A DNA stretch of 64,000 bases from Edaphochlamys debaryana (lineage: Eukaryota; Chlorophyta; Chlorophyceae; Chlamydomonadales), in assembly GCA_016858145.1 (NCBI GenBank), contig JAEHOE010000099.1, positions 1 through 64,000 of the forward strand, in the 5' to 3' direction. Below are positions 30,447 through 42,800 of the stretch, in pieces. Position numbers and translations under genes: made by a program. Under the pieces are notes generated by a model, which saw only the letters and a list, made by a program, of their open reading frames with translations, was not told where the DNA came from and searched no databases. The first letter of the stretch is position 1; each line of letters begins with the position of its first letter.

Positions 30447-33063
30447 CTCGGCCCCCGCCCAGGCCAGCAAGACAAGTCAGTGTCCTCCCCATGCACGCGC
30501 GCTCGCGAGGCATGGACCTCATACCAGCGAAGATCAGTGCACGGCGCCTGACCCCGCACGCGGACGGGAAGGGGTGCAAGACAGGGACCCCGAGGCGACG
30601 ACCCGAACGCACCAGCAGGCCGCCAGAAGCCAGACCACCCCTCAAGTCCGCAATGCGCAACAGCGCCCCTGCACCCGGCCCGAGTTTCCGCTCTGCCAGG
30701 GCAGCAGAAGAACGGCAGCAGGCCGCAGCCGCGCCTACCCCCACCTTGCCCCCGTCACCCTGACAACCATGCGTGTAGAACGTGTGCCGCAGACTACGCA
30801 ACCGTGGGTGCGCCAGGCCAGAGAGCCGCTAACGGCCCAGCATTCCTCACGCAATGCCACGGCGAAGCCCTTGCAGGCAGCCTCCGCCAACCCAGAGAGC
30901 GACACAAGGGGAAGCCCGGCAGCATAGAGGCGTCTAGAGACGCCGTGTGCACAGCAGCACATGGCCAGTACAATGCTGCAACGCCACGCCACGGCGACAG
31001 GACCCTGCAGACGCGCGCCCCGAGCTCTCGCTCCACTCGAGGCCACAACTGAGCGAGCACACAACCCGGAAGCAACGCAAGACCCCTCCGCTGCAAGGTC
31101 CCCGTGCTGTACACACCTCCACCGCATGCCATCGCGCCCCGAATGCCTGCACAAGCTCCCGTGTACCACGGCGCCGCCAGGCTGCCACCCGCAGTCTTCA
31201 GCAGCCCCGTGCACGGCCAACCCTCCCCCCCCCCCCCCCCCAGTGGCTGTGCACCACCAGGCACCAGCTTGTCCGCCCTTGACAGCAGCGGCGCCAAGCA
31301 TGCCCTCAACGGACCTTGTCGCATAGTCTCGTCAAGGCCAGGCGACCAAGCTGCCTCTGCTCCTCCAAGCTGCGGGGGGGGGGGGGCCCGCGCTACGTAG
31401 CGCTCACGCCGCATACCTGCAGGTAAGGCCCAGCGAACCCTGCAGCTGGGCGCAGAAGGGCAAACACTTCAGCCGGTGAGCCGGGTGTGCGGTCAGAGCC
31501 GGCCGTGGGACCAGAGCACGAGCCCTCTCACGGGCCGCGGCCGCTGCAGCGTGTGGCTCCGCCACAGGCCACAGCCGCGGGCGTCCGTCGAGTACCGCCC
31601 GCCGCGGAGCGCCAGACCCCACTCATCAGCAGCTGCGCTTGCTCCTGCCCCTTGTTGTTGTTGTTGTTGTTACACGGTCAAGGGCATCAGCCGTGAACTC
31701 CCATACGGGCCGTGGGCCCTTGACACCGAATCACCTGGACCAAGCCCCCATGAAAGCTTGCTGCCGTGATGCGTCGCCCAGAAAGCGCAAGGTGCAAGGC
31801 CCCGGGGCGGGCTGTGGGGGCTTGCCCCCAACGCATTGATGGCTCTCGTCGGACCCAGAAGCGCGGTCTCTTGCCAGACCTTGTGCAAGCCCTTCACCAC
31901 GGGTCACAACACCTTCCAGACTGCTGCTTGCGGCGTGGCGCTCCGTGCTCCCACGCGAACGTCGATCGATCAAGGCCGCTTGGCACGCGCGAGCACCCTT
32001 GTCGAGCAGCAGAGTAGTAGCCAGATGATTCAGCTATGATGTAGAGCAAGCGACCAGACGTCGCGTGTAAGTCGTTGCGATGGCGCGAAGCCTCCGCTTC
32101 TTTATTAAGCCGTCACAGCGAGCGCTTTGCTTGAGGCCTACTACAGTCTACTTAAAGCCCGATACCCGTAGGTGCATCTACCGAACTGAAACGTGGGAGG
32201 CGGCCGGGGCGAGGTCGCGAGACTGGGCGAGTCGCAGAGGCGTGATAGGAAGGGGAAACAAGCAAGTTGAGCTATCATCTATGACCAGGTGTTGAAAAGC
32301 CCGACTGATATGGAAGGCCCAGGTTGCGCACCGACATCGCGGTCGTGGTGGGCGTGCCGCCGGGCCCTCCCGGGACTCGGCCCCCGCCCAGGCCAGCAAG
32401 GACAAGTCAGTGTCCTCGCCATGCACGCGCGCTCCCGAGGCATGGACCTCATACCAGCGACGATCAGTGCACGGCGCCTAATCCCGCACGCAAACGGGAA
32501 GGGGTGCAAGACAGGGACCCCGAGGCGACGACCCGAACGCACCAGCAGGCCGCCAGATGCCAAACCACCCCTCAAGTCCGCAATGCGCAACAGCGCCCCT
32601 GCACCCGGCCCGAGTTTCCGCTCTGCCAGGGCAGCAGGAGAACGGCAGCAGGCCGCGGCAGCGCCTACCCCCACCTTGCCCCCGTCACCCTGACAACCAT
32701 GCGTGTAGAACGTGTGCCGCAGACTACGCAACCGTGGGTGCGCCAGGCCAGAGAGCCGCTAACGGCCCAGCATTCCTCACGCAATGCCACGGCGAAGCCC
32801 TTGCAGGCAGCCTCCGCCATCCCAGAGAGCGACACAAGGGGAAGTCCGGCAGCATAGAGGCGTCTAGAGACGCCGTGTGCACAGCAGCACATGGCCAGTA
32901 CAATGCTGCAACGCCACGCCACGGCGACAGAACCCTGCAGACGCGGGCCCCGAGCTCTCGCTCCACTCGAGGCCACAACTGAGCGAGCACACAACCCGGA
33001 AGCAACGCAAGACCCCTCCGCTGCAAGATCCCCGTGCTGTACACATCTCCACCGCATGCCCCG
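30447..33063 (+). repeat. Repeat A block, about 1.4 units, circularly permuted
   Basis: It starts at the unit position corresponding to about 820 of the first copy, passes through the unit boundary, and ends at the position near 1510. This shows that the unit also exists in tandem here. It carries copy-specific indels and a C run of about 17 near 31229. The right edge joins G-rich DNA also found after a repeat A piece at 55160. Confidence 0.85.
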
Positions 33064-35386
33064 GTTTACGGACGGATAGAAGGGTTGACAGACGAGGACG
33101 GAGAGACGGCTCCCGGGGGAGGGTTCGTGAGGGATGCTGCTCGCTGAGGGGCAGGGGGAGGGGGAAGGGGATTGCCGGACGGGTCGGAGACTGGAAAGAG
33201 AGAGGCAGCGGCAGGGGGGGCGTGGTGACCAGCGTGGTGTTGCATGCGAGAATGCCGGCACGCACCACCCTGGGGCAGGGGGGGGGGCGGGTGGGTGCCG
33301 GGTAGCAATGGGGCGAGGGTGGGCGGGCGGGGAGGGGCGCGACGCGACTCCACCCCATCCGAAAAGACAGCTGCTGGGGCCAAGGGGGGCCCCGTTCTCT
33401 CCGTCACGTCCCCCTCCCCGCCTCACCCCCCCTTCCCTCACTCCAGGTCCGTCACGTTAGCGCTGCTCACTTATTTGCGGTGGGGGGCACCTGCAGCTGG
33501 GCGGAGGGCGGGGAAGGGGACGCGGTCAATGCCGAGCAAGGCTGGGCGGGGTGCCGGACCGCCGGGAGGACCCAAGGACCGCCCCGCCCCGCCACCCCCA
33601 CTGGGGCCTGCCGCGGGCCCGGCGGATGGAGGAGTGCTGCCTCGTGAATGGCCTCCTCGTGTAGCCCCGAGTCGGATTCGTACACCCACCGCCCACCGCT
33701 GCCACCCAGCCCACTTCCGTGCCCGCAGCTACCCGGCCCCTGCCCGCCCCGCCCGCCGCTGCCCCCCTGCCCCTCGCCCCCCGGCTGAGCAGCCTGCTGG
33801 TCCCTCCGCAGCTGCGCTCCCCCGACGCCACCAGCAGCTTGCACGTCACCGCCATGCCCGAGGTGGGGGCGGACGCGGTCGGCGCCCTCCAGCTCAGCCA
33901 ACTGCTTGGAGGGGGAGGGAGGGGAGGGTGCTTGCTGAGGGGCAGGGAGGCAGGGGGAGGGGGACGGGGAGAGTGGAACGAGAGCGGGAGGGAGAGAAGG
34001 GGAGTTCGGTGGGGGGCTTGGAGGGGGTGGTGTTTGGGCCGAGTGGAGAATGATTGCAGAGAGGGAGCGGCAGCCCGCGAGCCCCACGCGCAACGAGGTC
34101 CAGAGCGAAGGGCCCGGGCAGAAGCGACTCCACGGACGGCTATAGTCCGCAGCAGTGGCGTTGGCGTTAGCTGCTACACCTACCTCTAGAGCGCTTCCGA
34201 GTGCAGCGTGTAGGCAGCTCACGAGGCTGGCGTGGGCGCGACTGTTTGTACCACGCTGCCCGGGTGTGCCCGGGGTTCAAGCTAGGCGGGAGCCCGGGGC
34301 AGGGAGCGTTGTGCATCTCCCCCCTCGTCGCAACCCCCCCCCCCCCAACACACTTCCGCACCTGCACGCGCCCCCGCACCTCCCGGCTCCCTGGCAGCTC
34401 CCTCGTTGCCCCCCCCTGCACCTGCACGCGCCCCCGCACATGAGCGCCAGGGTGGAGCCCTGGGGGAGGGGGGAAGAGCAGGGGGGGGAGGGGGCGGGGG
34501 GGGGGGGGCCCTCCGGGGAGAAGCGATTATCAGCCCTCCTTCACTCCGTCTGCACTCGTCCCGCCCCGTTCCTGCCCGCTCCAGGGAGCAGGCAGGCAGG
34601 GAGGACGAGGGTGTCGGGCAAGGAGAGGGAGGGGGGACGAGGAAGCGTAGGCGAGGCGCAGGATGAGAGGGCGTGCACACCTGCCCTGGAGCTGGCAGCT
34701 GCCGGCCCCGCACCCGCACCCGCACCTCCCCGGCCCCCGCCTCCCCCCCGCCCCACCTTGTAGGGCTCAACGAACACGCGGATGGCGCCCCCCTGCAGCA
34801 CCTCGGCGGGGATGGTGGAGGGCTGGCCCTGGGGACAAGGAGCAGGCAGGAGAAGGCGGCGAGGGGGCGGAGGGGTACGGCGGGGACGAGGACGGGCGGG
34901 GCCGTTCATCTCCCTCTCCTCGTCCTCCCCGTCCGCCCTCCCCTTCCCCATCACTCCATCCCCGGTTCCCCGCTCCGTCGCGTTCTGCCGCCCCCTCCCC
35001 TGCCGTGCTGCCCCCCTCCCCGTCCCCCTTGCCTGTGCGCCCATTGCCACGCCCCCCGGGATGAGCCGCCCGCCGCCGCCTCGGCCTCCGACCGCCCGAA
35101 CAGGCGCAGGCGGCCGCAGCCGAGCCCAAGGGTACATACAGCGCCTCCTGTGGGGGGCGGGGGCGGCAGGAGGGGGAGAGACGGGGGGGGGGGAGGGACA
35201 TGGTGAACGAAGGTGGAACGCGCTGGAGGGCAAGGTGGAGAGGGGGGGAGGGTGGCCGGGGCAGAGCCGTGCGGCTGGGAGAGATCTGCTTGACGGGCGA
35301 CACCGTGGGCGTGCAGTGAGGCGCATCGCCCGCAGCAGGCCTAGAGGCAGCGGACCGCAGGTAGCGCGCTGGAGGAAGCGGCGACG
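33064..35386. other. G/C-rich composite block, duplicated in shorter form at 55161-55860
   Basis: 33064-33225 matches 55161-55325, and 35180-35386 matches about 55640-55860; the ~2 kb between are missing from the second copy. The block is rich in homopolymeric G and C. One exon-like segment on the minus strand, about 34831-34757, lies between a CCCAG acceptor and a GTGGGG donor and encodes the segment STIPAEVLQGGAIRVFVEPY. It may belong to an unrecognised minus-strand gene. Other frames here are not convincing. Confidence 0.5.
34757..34831 (-). CDS. Possible isolated exon, product unknown
   Basis: Flanked by TGTCCCCAG (acceptor) and TACAAG|GTGGGG (donor) on the minus strand. It encodes about 25 residues of ordered, non-repetitive sequence, unlike its surroundings. 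A further candidate segment lies near 35040-35140. No full gene model could be assembled. Confidence 0.3.
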
Positions 35387-35897
35387 GGGGTCACAACTGG
35401 CATTGCTGTCACAGATACCGGTAATAGGCAGCAGCTGGCCTCTGGGGGCAGCAGGCAACACAAACTCGCCCCCCCGCTCGGCCTGCTCTCGTTCCTGTTC
35501 CCCTCAATACGCAATGCACAGCGCACGCCCCAGAAGGCCCCAAACCTGAAGCCCGGCTCCTGCCACCCCCCGTCTCCAGCTGCAGGCAAGCCCCCTGCAC
35601 CCCCTTCCGCGATTGACCTCCTCAAGCACTACATGTGGCACTTGCCTTCATCACCGTAGCTCTACGGAACGGAGCGTGGGCGAGCGAAACGTGCGTAACC
35701 GTGAAGCGTGGCCCCGCGCAGCGGAGGAGAAGCGGAGGATGGTCGGGGGGAGGCACGCGCGCACCGTGTATGTCCTCCAAGACAACACGCAGAACGGGCC
35801 CGCCCACAGCCCGGGCGAACAGATAAAGCCGAAATGGAACGCTAGGGCCGCCCGGCCGGCAAGCCCGAAGGCGGGGTCCGGCTCCTAGGTTGTACGG
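35387..35897 (+). repeat. Left arm of 511-bp inverted repeat
   Basis: 35387-35897 is the reverse complement of 36456-36966, with equal arm length and only a handful of mismatches. The spacer is 558 bp (35898-36455), without a recognised gene. Part of the arm (about 35515-35610) is also found once at 56195-56290, next to repeat B, which shows the original, non-inverted context. Confidence 0.85.
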
Positions 35898-36455
35898 TGC
35901 TTGGTTCTGCGAGTGTGCGTGTGGACAGACCTATGTGAGGGCTGCTGCGTTGCCCGAATTGTTATAGCCGATAAAGGGAGACAAGGGGGAGCCAACTATC
36001 ACATGAGTACAAGCGTGTCGGGCTGGCGGGGGACCGGGGTCGACGACGTTGACGACCGGGAGGCGGGGTTCGTGTACGCCGCGTGGGCTAGCGTAGATAG
36101 GGAAGGGACGTCCCTTGTTGAAGACAGTGTTTACAAACACTTTGTACAATGGAAGTAGCAGTTTGGAAGCTCGCAGTGCGCTTGACGCGTGCAAGCCAAA
36201 TGTTGATGTAAGGCCCGAGTTGAACGCCAGAGCCCCTTGCCGAGCATCAACGCAGCCTTTGGATCCTAAGCTACCTAGAAGAGCATCCTGATTCTCCTGG
36301 GGCAGCGTTCGGCTAAACTTTTGGTCGATGCGGCGACATGTGCGCCTCGCGGGCTCGCTCCAAGCTCTATCGCCTCGCCCCGGCGCCCTGGTGCAGCCTA
36401 GAAGGTCGGCAGACGTGTCTAAGGGCTCGGACTATGCAGCAACAGCCCGGGGGTG

Positions 36456-36966
36456 CCGTACAACCTAGGAGCCGGACCCCGCGTTCGGGCTTGTCGGCCG
36501 GGCGGCCCTAGCGTTCCATTTCGGCTTTATCTGTTCGCCCGGGCTGTGGGCGGGCCCGTTCTGCGTGTTGTCTTGGAGAACATACACGGTGCGCGCGTGC
36601 CTCCCCCCGACCATCCTCCGCTTCTCCTCCGCTGCGCGGGGCCACGCTTCACGGCTACGCACGTTTCGCTCGCCCACGCTGCGTGCCGTAGAGCTACGGT
36701 GATGAAGGCAAGTGCCACATGTAGTGCTTGAGGAGGTCAATCGCGGAAGCGGGTGCAGGGGGCTTGCCTGCAGCTGGAGACGGGGGGTGGCAGGAGCCGG
36801 GCTTCAGGTTTGGGGCCTTCTGGGGCGTGCGCTGTGCATTGCGTATTGGGGGGAACAGGAACGAGAGCAGGCCGAGCGGGGGGGCGAGTTTGTGTTGCCT
36901 GCTGCCCCCAGAGGCCAGCTGCTGCCTATTACCGGTATCTGTGACAGCAATGCCAGTTGTGACCCC
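36456..36966 (-). repeat. Right arm of 511-bp inverted repeat
   Basis: Reverse complement of 35387-35897. It leads directly into repeat B at 36967. A transcript through both arms would fold into a hairpin with a 511-bp stem. Confidence 0.85.
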
Positions 36967-38710
36967 TTTCAGTGGCTGTGCACCACCACCAGAGCATCCG
37001 CCCTTGGCGGCAGCGCCAAACCCGACCTGCACGGACTAGGTCGCTGGCTCCCATCATGGCCACACGGCCAAGCTGCCCCGCCTCCCCCAACGTGCGGGAG
37101 CAATCTACCTCCACCGCCCACGTCGCACGCAGGCAAGGACCAGGGACCCGAACCTTCCCAACCCGGTGCAATACCTTGTCAGTGCTTGTTGCTACCGTCA
37201 AGAAGCGGGCTGGACGAAATGACCAGACCGCCCCGCCTCACCCTGAGCCCGGCCAACCGTTACGTCCCCTCCCTTTCCCAACTCACGGTGCCGCTTCCAG
37301 CGCTAAATTTCGGATATAGGCTTGATGGCTATTGGCTGCACTAGTTGCGGAAGACCCTCTGCCGTGGGGTTTTGTGAGAGGGGTCTGGCACGCCTGCCAA
37401 CCCGCCCAACCCGACCTCGCCAAAAGTGGTATCCAACCCTTCCACATAGGTTCTATGGTATTCATATGCATATAGAAGGTCAACGGGGGCCTCTTGGGTG
37501 CTGTTTGCGTGGCGCGAAAGTGCTCGGCATCATCGCGAGGTCTCGCGCCGAGCTGAACTGGGCCCCCATATGCACAGCAACTGGCTTCTATTAGTATATA
37601 GACATCATTGGAGTGGTTTGCGGGCTTCTTGCTTGACATTTTGGGGACATGCTGCCCGAAATGTGTGCGAGGACCGACCTCCAAAGACCCCCTGAAACTC
37701 GGTATGCTGAACCCTTGAGGCACTAGAAGCATCGGTGCAAAAGGGTAGAGCGAGTTTCGCGGCGAGGGCGACAAAAGACATAGTAACTCTTTTCGGGGCC
37801 CTACCGACCGGCGCCATACCCATTCGCCAGGGACCCCTGCGGCTGGGCCCAGAAGGACGGAAGCTTGAGCCCTTGAGCTGGGCGTGGGACCGGAGCCCAG
37901 CGGGGGCCCGAGCACCAGCCTCCTCACGGGCGGCCCGCCACGGCCAGCCGTCTGCACAGGAATGCCTCACGCCGCTGAGCTCCGGAGCTGCTGCGCAGCT
38001 TTCCCCTGCCTCTCAAAGCAGACCCACCCGAACCAGAATCCCCACGGAGGCTTGCTGTGGACACACCTTCCGGAAAGCGCAACGCTGAAGGACAGCGGGC
38101 GGCTTGCCCACTGCTGCCCCACACGCCCGAACTTCGGACCCCGGAGCAGCATGGTCGCTTGCCAGCTGTGGTGCAAGCCGCGCCAAGCGATGACAAACCC
38201 TCCAGGTCGCTGCTTGCTGCAGTGCAGCGGTGCTCCGGTCGCCGCGGGGCCGCGAGCGCGCCTATCCAAGGTAGCTTGGCGAGCGCAGGGGCCATGTCGA
38301 GCTGTACAGACGTTATATGGCTATTGTATGCAGCGGCTGACGAGGGTGCGCGTGCACGTCGTTGCGAATGGCGCGCGAAAGTCTTTGTGTTTCTTTTGCG
38401 AGCCTTCAAAGCGAGCGCCTTGGTTGAGGCTTGCGAGTTACATGCCATGATGAAGCAAGCACTGGACTGAAACGTCGAAGGCGGACCGAGCTTGGTCGCG
38501 CAGCGCGGTGAGCCGCACGGGTGGCAACAACAGAAAGGCAGATAGTCTAGGAGAGAGGACGGGCACGCATGCTGATGCAAGCTCTTGGCTGCGCACCAAC
38601 ACCGCGATCGTGTGGGCGCCACCCCGGCCACTGATGTCCCTGCTTGGCGCTGTGGAACAACAAAACCCAGCTTTTATCATAAGCAACTCTTGACTCCTGA
38701 CGCCCAGACG
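36967..38710 (+). repeat. Repeat B: diverged relative of repeat A, with a 677-bp insertion
   Basis: It aligns with repeat A through landmarks such as CAGTGGCTGTGCACCACCA, the GCTGGGC-CAGAAGG segment and the CTTGCCAG..TGTGGTGCAAG region, but is much diverged. A second copy runs from 56296 to about 57285. The stretch 38620-38710 recurs, split by other DNA, at 58815-58864 and 59532-59591. No reading frame is conserved between the two copies. Confidence 0.7.
37150..37826. mobile_element. 677-bp insertion with 9-10-bp target duplication
   Basis: The bases CCAGGGACCC occur on both sides (37140-37149 and 37827-37836), and the second copy of repeat B (near 56463) shows the uninterrupted site. The insert is less GC-rich than its host and has no convincing ORF. 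If the duplication is 9 bp, the ends are CGAA and TTCG. Duplication length suggests a Mutator-like non-autonomous element, but no long terminal inverted repeat is visible. Confidence 0.6.
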
Positions 38711-38976
38711 CGAAACCAAAGGAGAAAGTTTCGCTTGACTTTCGCACAAATTGCCTGGCCTGTCTTACGTTATGTACTATACAGACTCACCATCCTTGGT
38801 AACAAGCTTGGGTAGCGCTTCTTGGCCAGCGGACCACTCGTTCGCATGCTCAAAACTCTCGGCCGGTCGGTTAGCTGCGCCGCGTGTCAGTCCTGGCACT
38901 CTGTGGCAAGTTGCTGCTGCATATTGCCCGCGACATCTGCCCTCTTGGGGCCGGAGGCCCTCCACGTTGAAGCAAC

Positions 38977-39600
38977 ATGCGGCTTCGGTCTCGAAGCGAG
39001 CTGCCCGCGACCCATGCGCCGGGAGGCAGTCCATCCATGGGTCTGCTTCCTGAGCTACTCTTGGGGCAGGCGGCGCGCCGTGGTCTGCACGGCACGCATG
39101 TGTTTCCGCCAGGCCCCGAGGGGCCCACCACCTTCGCCGCTGCCGCCGGCGAGCGGCGGCAACGTCTTGTCGGAGGCGTGTGCTGCCCTGAGCTCACCGA
39201 ACCGCTCTACGGCCCTCTCTTCTGTGGGGGAAAGGCGGGTCGACTGGGCCTGCAGGACGTACAGGCAGCGGTGCCTGGATGTGGCGGGGCGGCACAGGCG
39301 CTCGGGTGGCGCCCCAGGCTCTTGGACGAGTGGGAGCGCGGCCAGGTGAGCAAGTGGGTCGGCGGGTCTGTCAGGGCGGTGCGTCATGCCGTGCGGGCAT
39401 GTGGGTCGGGCCAGTCCTGGTCAGGTGGTGGGTGCCGTCACAATAGCTTGATCCCTGCCCCCCAGGTTGGCAGCTTCCTGCAGGACAACGAGCTGTTCGC
39501 CTGCTATGGCGACACGAGCTGTGTACGCTCGGCGCTCTGCTCCCTGACCCAGTTGCCTGGGCAGCTATGCAGGGCATGCAGCGTGCTAGACTCAGTCCAC
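38977..39600 (+). pseudogene. Possible upstream exons of the 39846 gene, frame-disrupted
   Basis: Two exon-like pieces: about 39112-39344 (after CGCCAG, before GTGAGC), and about 39465-39560 after CCCCAG, encoding the segment VGSFLQDNELFACYGDTSC. The first piece reads sensibly in one frame in its left half and in another in its right half (ending LLDEWERGQ), which implies a frameshift. They lie on the same strand just upstream of the next gene and may be its 5' exons. Confidence 0.35.
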
Positions 39601-39672
39601 CAGGTCTCCCATACGGCGTCGCGGGCCTCAGTGCGCACCCACGAAGCCACGGGTGGCAAGACCGAGTTCCCG

Positions 39673-39749
39673 GGGTCCTCGCTGCGGGACGTGGGGTGCC
39701 CGGAGCTCTTTGCACGGCTCCGGTTACCCCACATCCCGCAGCGAGGCCC
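39673..39749 (+). other. Strong hairpin: 33-34-bp imperfect inverted repeat
   Basis: Left arm 39673-39706 and right arm 39717-39749 pair almost completely, sharing CCTCGCTGCGGGA and GTGGGGT blocks on one arm, with a 10-base loop. It lies between exon-like segments, so it could be intronic. It may be a small foldback element or a precursor of small RNA. Confidence 0.6.
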
Positions 39750-39845
39750 TAGCCGTATGGCTTGGCTATAGTGCTTGCACGTGGCAAGGCGAAGGTACCA
39801 ACGCTAAGCCACCATTGCCCGCTTGCCCCACCCCACGCATGAGTC

Positions 39846-42800
39846 ATGTGCGGCGCGATCCGCCAGCTGCTGCGGGGCATGATCCGCGGCCTCAGCATCA
39901 AAGGGCAGCGGCGCCAGCCGGTGGAGATTGCTTTCTACGTGACCATTCTCAACATGGCAGGGCCGCTGATCCAAAACTTCGTCGCCATGAACCTCGGGGG
40001 ACCGTCGCTCAGCAAGACCCGCCGGGACCGCGTACTGCACGCCTGGTTCCGTATCGGCGCGCTGGAGCCGAACCTCTGGAAGGTGGGGCGGGGAGATGGC
40101 GGGTTTCTATTGGCAAGGGACTAGGGGCGCTGCTTGTGTGTGGCCCTGCTAGACTGAGCCGATTTGAACTCCCCTGACCTTGCCTACAGGTGTTCGCACT
40201 GATGGCCACGTTGGGGCTGCAGCGTGTTCCCCTCATCAAGACGCGACAGCCGCTGCGGTGCACACCGACGTGGTGCTGCGGGAGGGCAAGTACCTGGTGT
40301 ACGGCCTCAACGGCGGGGTGCTGGAGGTGACGTGCCTGGAGGACCTCATCGACGGCATCAACACGCGCGGCCTGGCCAAGTCCTTTTACGAGTTCATGGC
40401 CGTATCAGTGGCGCCGCACGGTATCTACCTGCCCGCTGAGGTTCTGGCAATCGACAACACCAAGGAGACCATCAACGACAGTGTCATCGAGGGAGAACTG
40501 GAGGCGGATGGACGCGGCCGCGGCGGCCAACGGGGGCTGCAGCATGGGCCACTTTGGCGGCCGTGCGGCTGCGTACAGGGGCATGAGGCGTCTGGGCGTT
40601 TGGACTCTGGGCCTGGGGCTCGTGACGTGGGGCGTCTGGGCGTTCGGGCTCGTGATGCGGGGGTGACGTTCTGGTCCCTGCCCATACTCGCCCACAGGAA
40701 GGCGGTCTTGAAGAACGCCACGAAGCCTATGTCGGGGCCCTAGCCTGCTAGGTCTGTCGGCATCAAGCACTGGCTGCTACACTCCTCCTCCGGTGGCGTG
40801 GGCAACGGTCGCTCAGCCAGTCGTCCTCACCATCGACCACATGCACATTGGCTGGCGCCTCAGGTACGCCTCTCAACGTTTCGGCACTGTCTTGTCGCTT
40901 TCAAACCAAGCACCCTGCTGCTCCTCTCAGGCGCCTGTTCCTCGACCCTGGACGCTTCATGAAGATGGGACCATACCTCATCAACTCCGGCATCCTGCGC
41001 ACGCTCAGCAAGCGAGGCGTCATAGGCTTAGTGCAAAGCAGCGACCTCAACTACAAGGACAAGCAGAACTAGCGACCCTCAGGTGAGACAGCTGACTCGG
41101 GAGCTCACTGACGTCAGCGCCAGGCCCAGCAACAGTCACATGCGTCCTGACCTACCTGCCGACCAACCTCGCCACCCCATCCCAAGACCGGTGCAGTGCG
41201 TGCGGTAACCACCACACGCGACGCGCTCCGCGGTCAAGGTCCCAGCATCGACGGCTCGTTCTATGGCACCTACCTGTACGTCACCTTCATGCATTACTTC
41301 CTGCGCATCTTCCACCTCACCGACCTGCCGCTGCGGGACATTGGTCTGTGTGCAAGTCATGCGAGTGTAACTCTTGCTTGCTAACTCGTCCACAGCTGCG
41401 GCGTGACCTCGGAGAGGGCTCGGCGGCTGGGACGGGTGGAGCCCAGTGCAGCGTATGGAGCCAGATCGAGAAGGAGCACCCGGGTGCGTACTGACTGGGG
41501 CAGGTTAGGTCGATCACGAGAAGAAAGCCATGCCAGCACACGTGGCCTGCTCTGGTCCTCACCCGCCCGCCCGCCCCCAGATGTGCCTTACGGCCCCGAC
41601 ACTATGCGCCTCCTGGGCGTCGCGTCGCCCGTCGCCCCGGGGCCCCGGCTGACCCGCGGCTGTGTGCCACGGAGGGACCGGAGGAAGAGGAGGAGGTAGG
41701 CCAGCGAGGCGGAGAGCAGCGATGGAAACGAAGACGAGGTCAGAGGTGCGCGGCGTGGCATGGATGGCATGGATGGCATGGATGGCATGGATGGCATGGA
41801 TGGCATGAATGGCATGGGTATGATAGTTCCTGGCCCCGACCTTGGCCCTGACCCTGATCCCGATCCAACAGGCCCCCACACGGGTCCTGCCACTGACACG
41901 GACAGTGGGGCCAGCAGCGGATAGGGGCCAGCAGACCCGGAGGCAGCTGGGCAGGGATCACCGGGCGAGGCGGCAGGTGGTGGCGGTCAGGCGAGCCCGG
42001 ACCGGTAAGGCAGGGGCGGCCCGCGGGCGGCCTGGGGCCGCGCGGGCAACCCCTTGTTGCGTGCCCTGCTCGAGTTCGCACACCGCGTAAATGCGTGTAT
42101 CTCGCGTCAGGGGCGTGACTGCGTCGACGGGCGCTTCTTCGGGCAGGACGTGCGGGAGGAGGTGCAGCGCCTGACGCTGGAGGAGCAGGACCGCCTGTCA
42201 GAAGACGACTACGTGGCGGTGCTGGAGGAGCTGCGGGGGCGGACGGTGATGCGCGTCGGCCTGGTGGAGGCCATGTCCCGCATCACCAGCGGCAAGAAGA
42301 AGGGCCTGGAGACCGCAACGCGCATGGAGGTGAACGACCCGCGTGGCCAGCTGGTCCTAAGACTGCTGGAGTTCCAGGGACCCAGTGAGAGCCACGTCTG
42401 TGGGGGGAAGGCATGGGAGGGGGAGAGGGGGGAAGGGGGAAGGGCGGGGGTGTAACGGAGGGAAGGAAGAGGAGCGGGAGGGGAGGGAAGCAACCGTCAC
42501 GGTGTGTATCTCCGGCCGTCCCTGCAGATCCAACGACGGGACAGATGCGGTACCTGATGCCGCATCGCTGCACACGCAACCCCAACGAGCGGTGGAGCGC
42601 CGAGCACCTTGTGCAGATTGTGGGCGTGAAGCCCGGTGAGGAGCAGCCGGACGGCAGCGTGGTCCTGCTCGACAATGAGAGCCTCCAGGTGGGATGGTCG
42701 AACACGCCAAGGGGCAGAGCAGTGCACGGGGGAAAGACGGTCGGGGGCGGTTGGGCTGAGGGGCGACAGGGGGGGGGGGGGAGTGGGCACGGCGACAGGA

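Noticed and set aside
33780..33920. Candidate exon on either strand near 33800-33900
   Set aside because: Both strands give similarly plausible short peptides and no matching splice partners, so no call was made.
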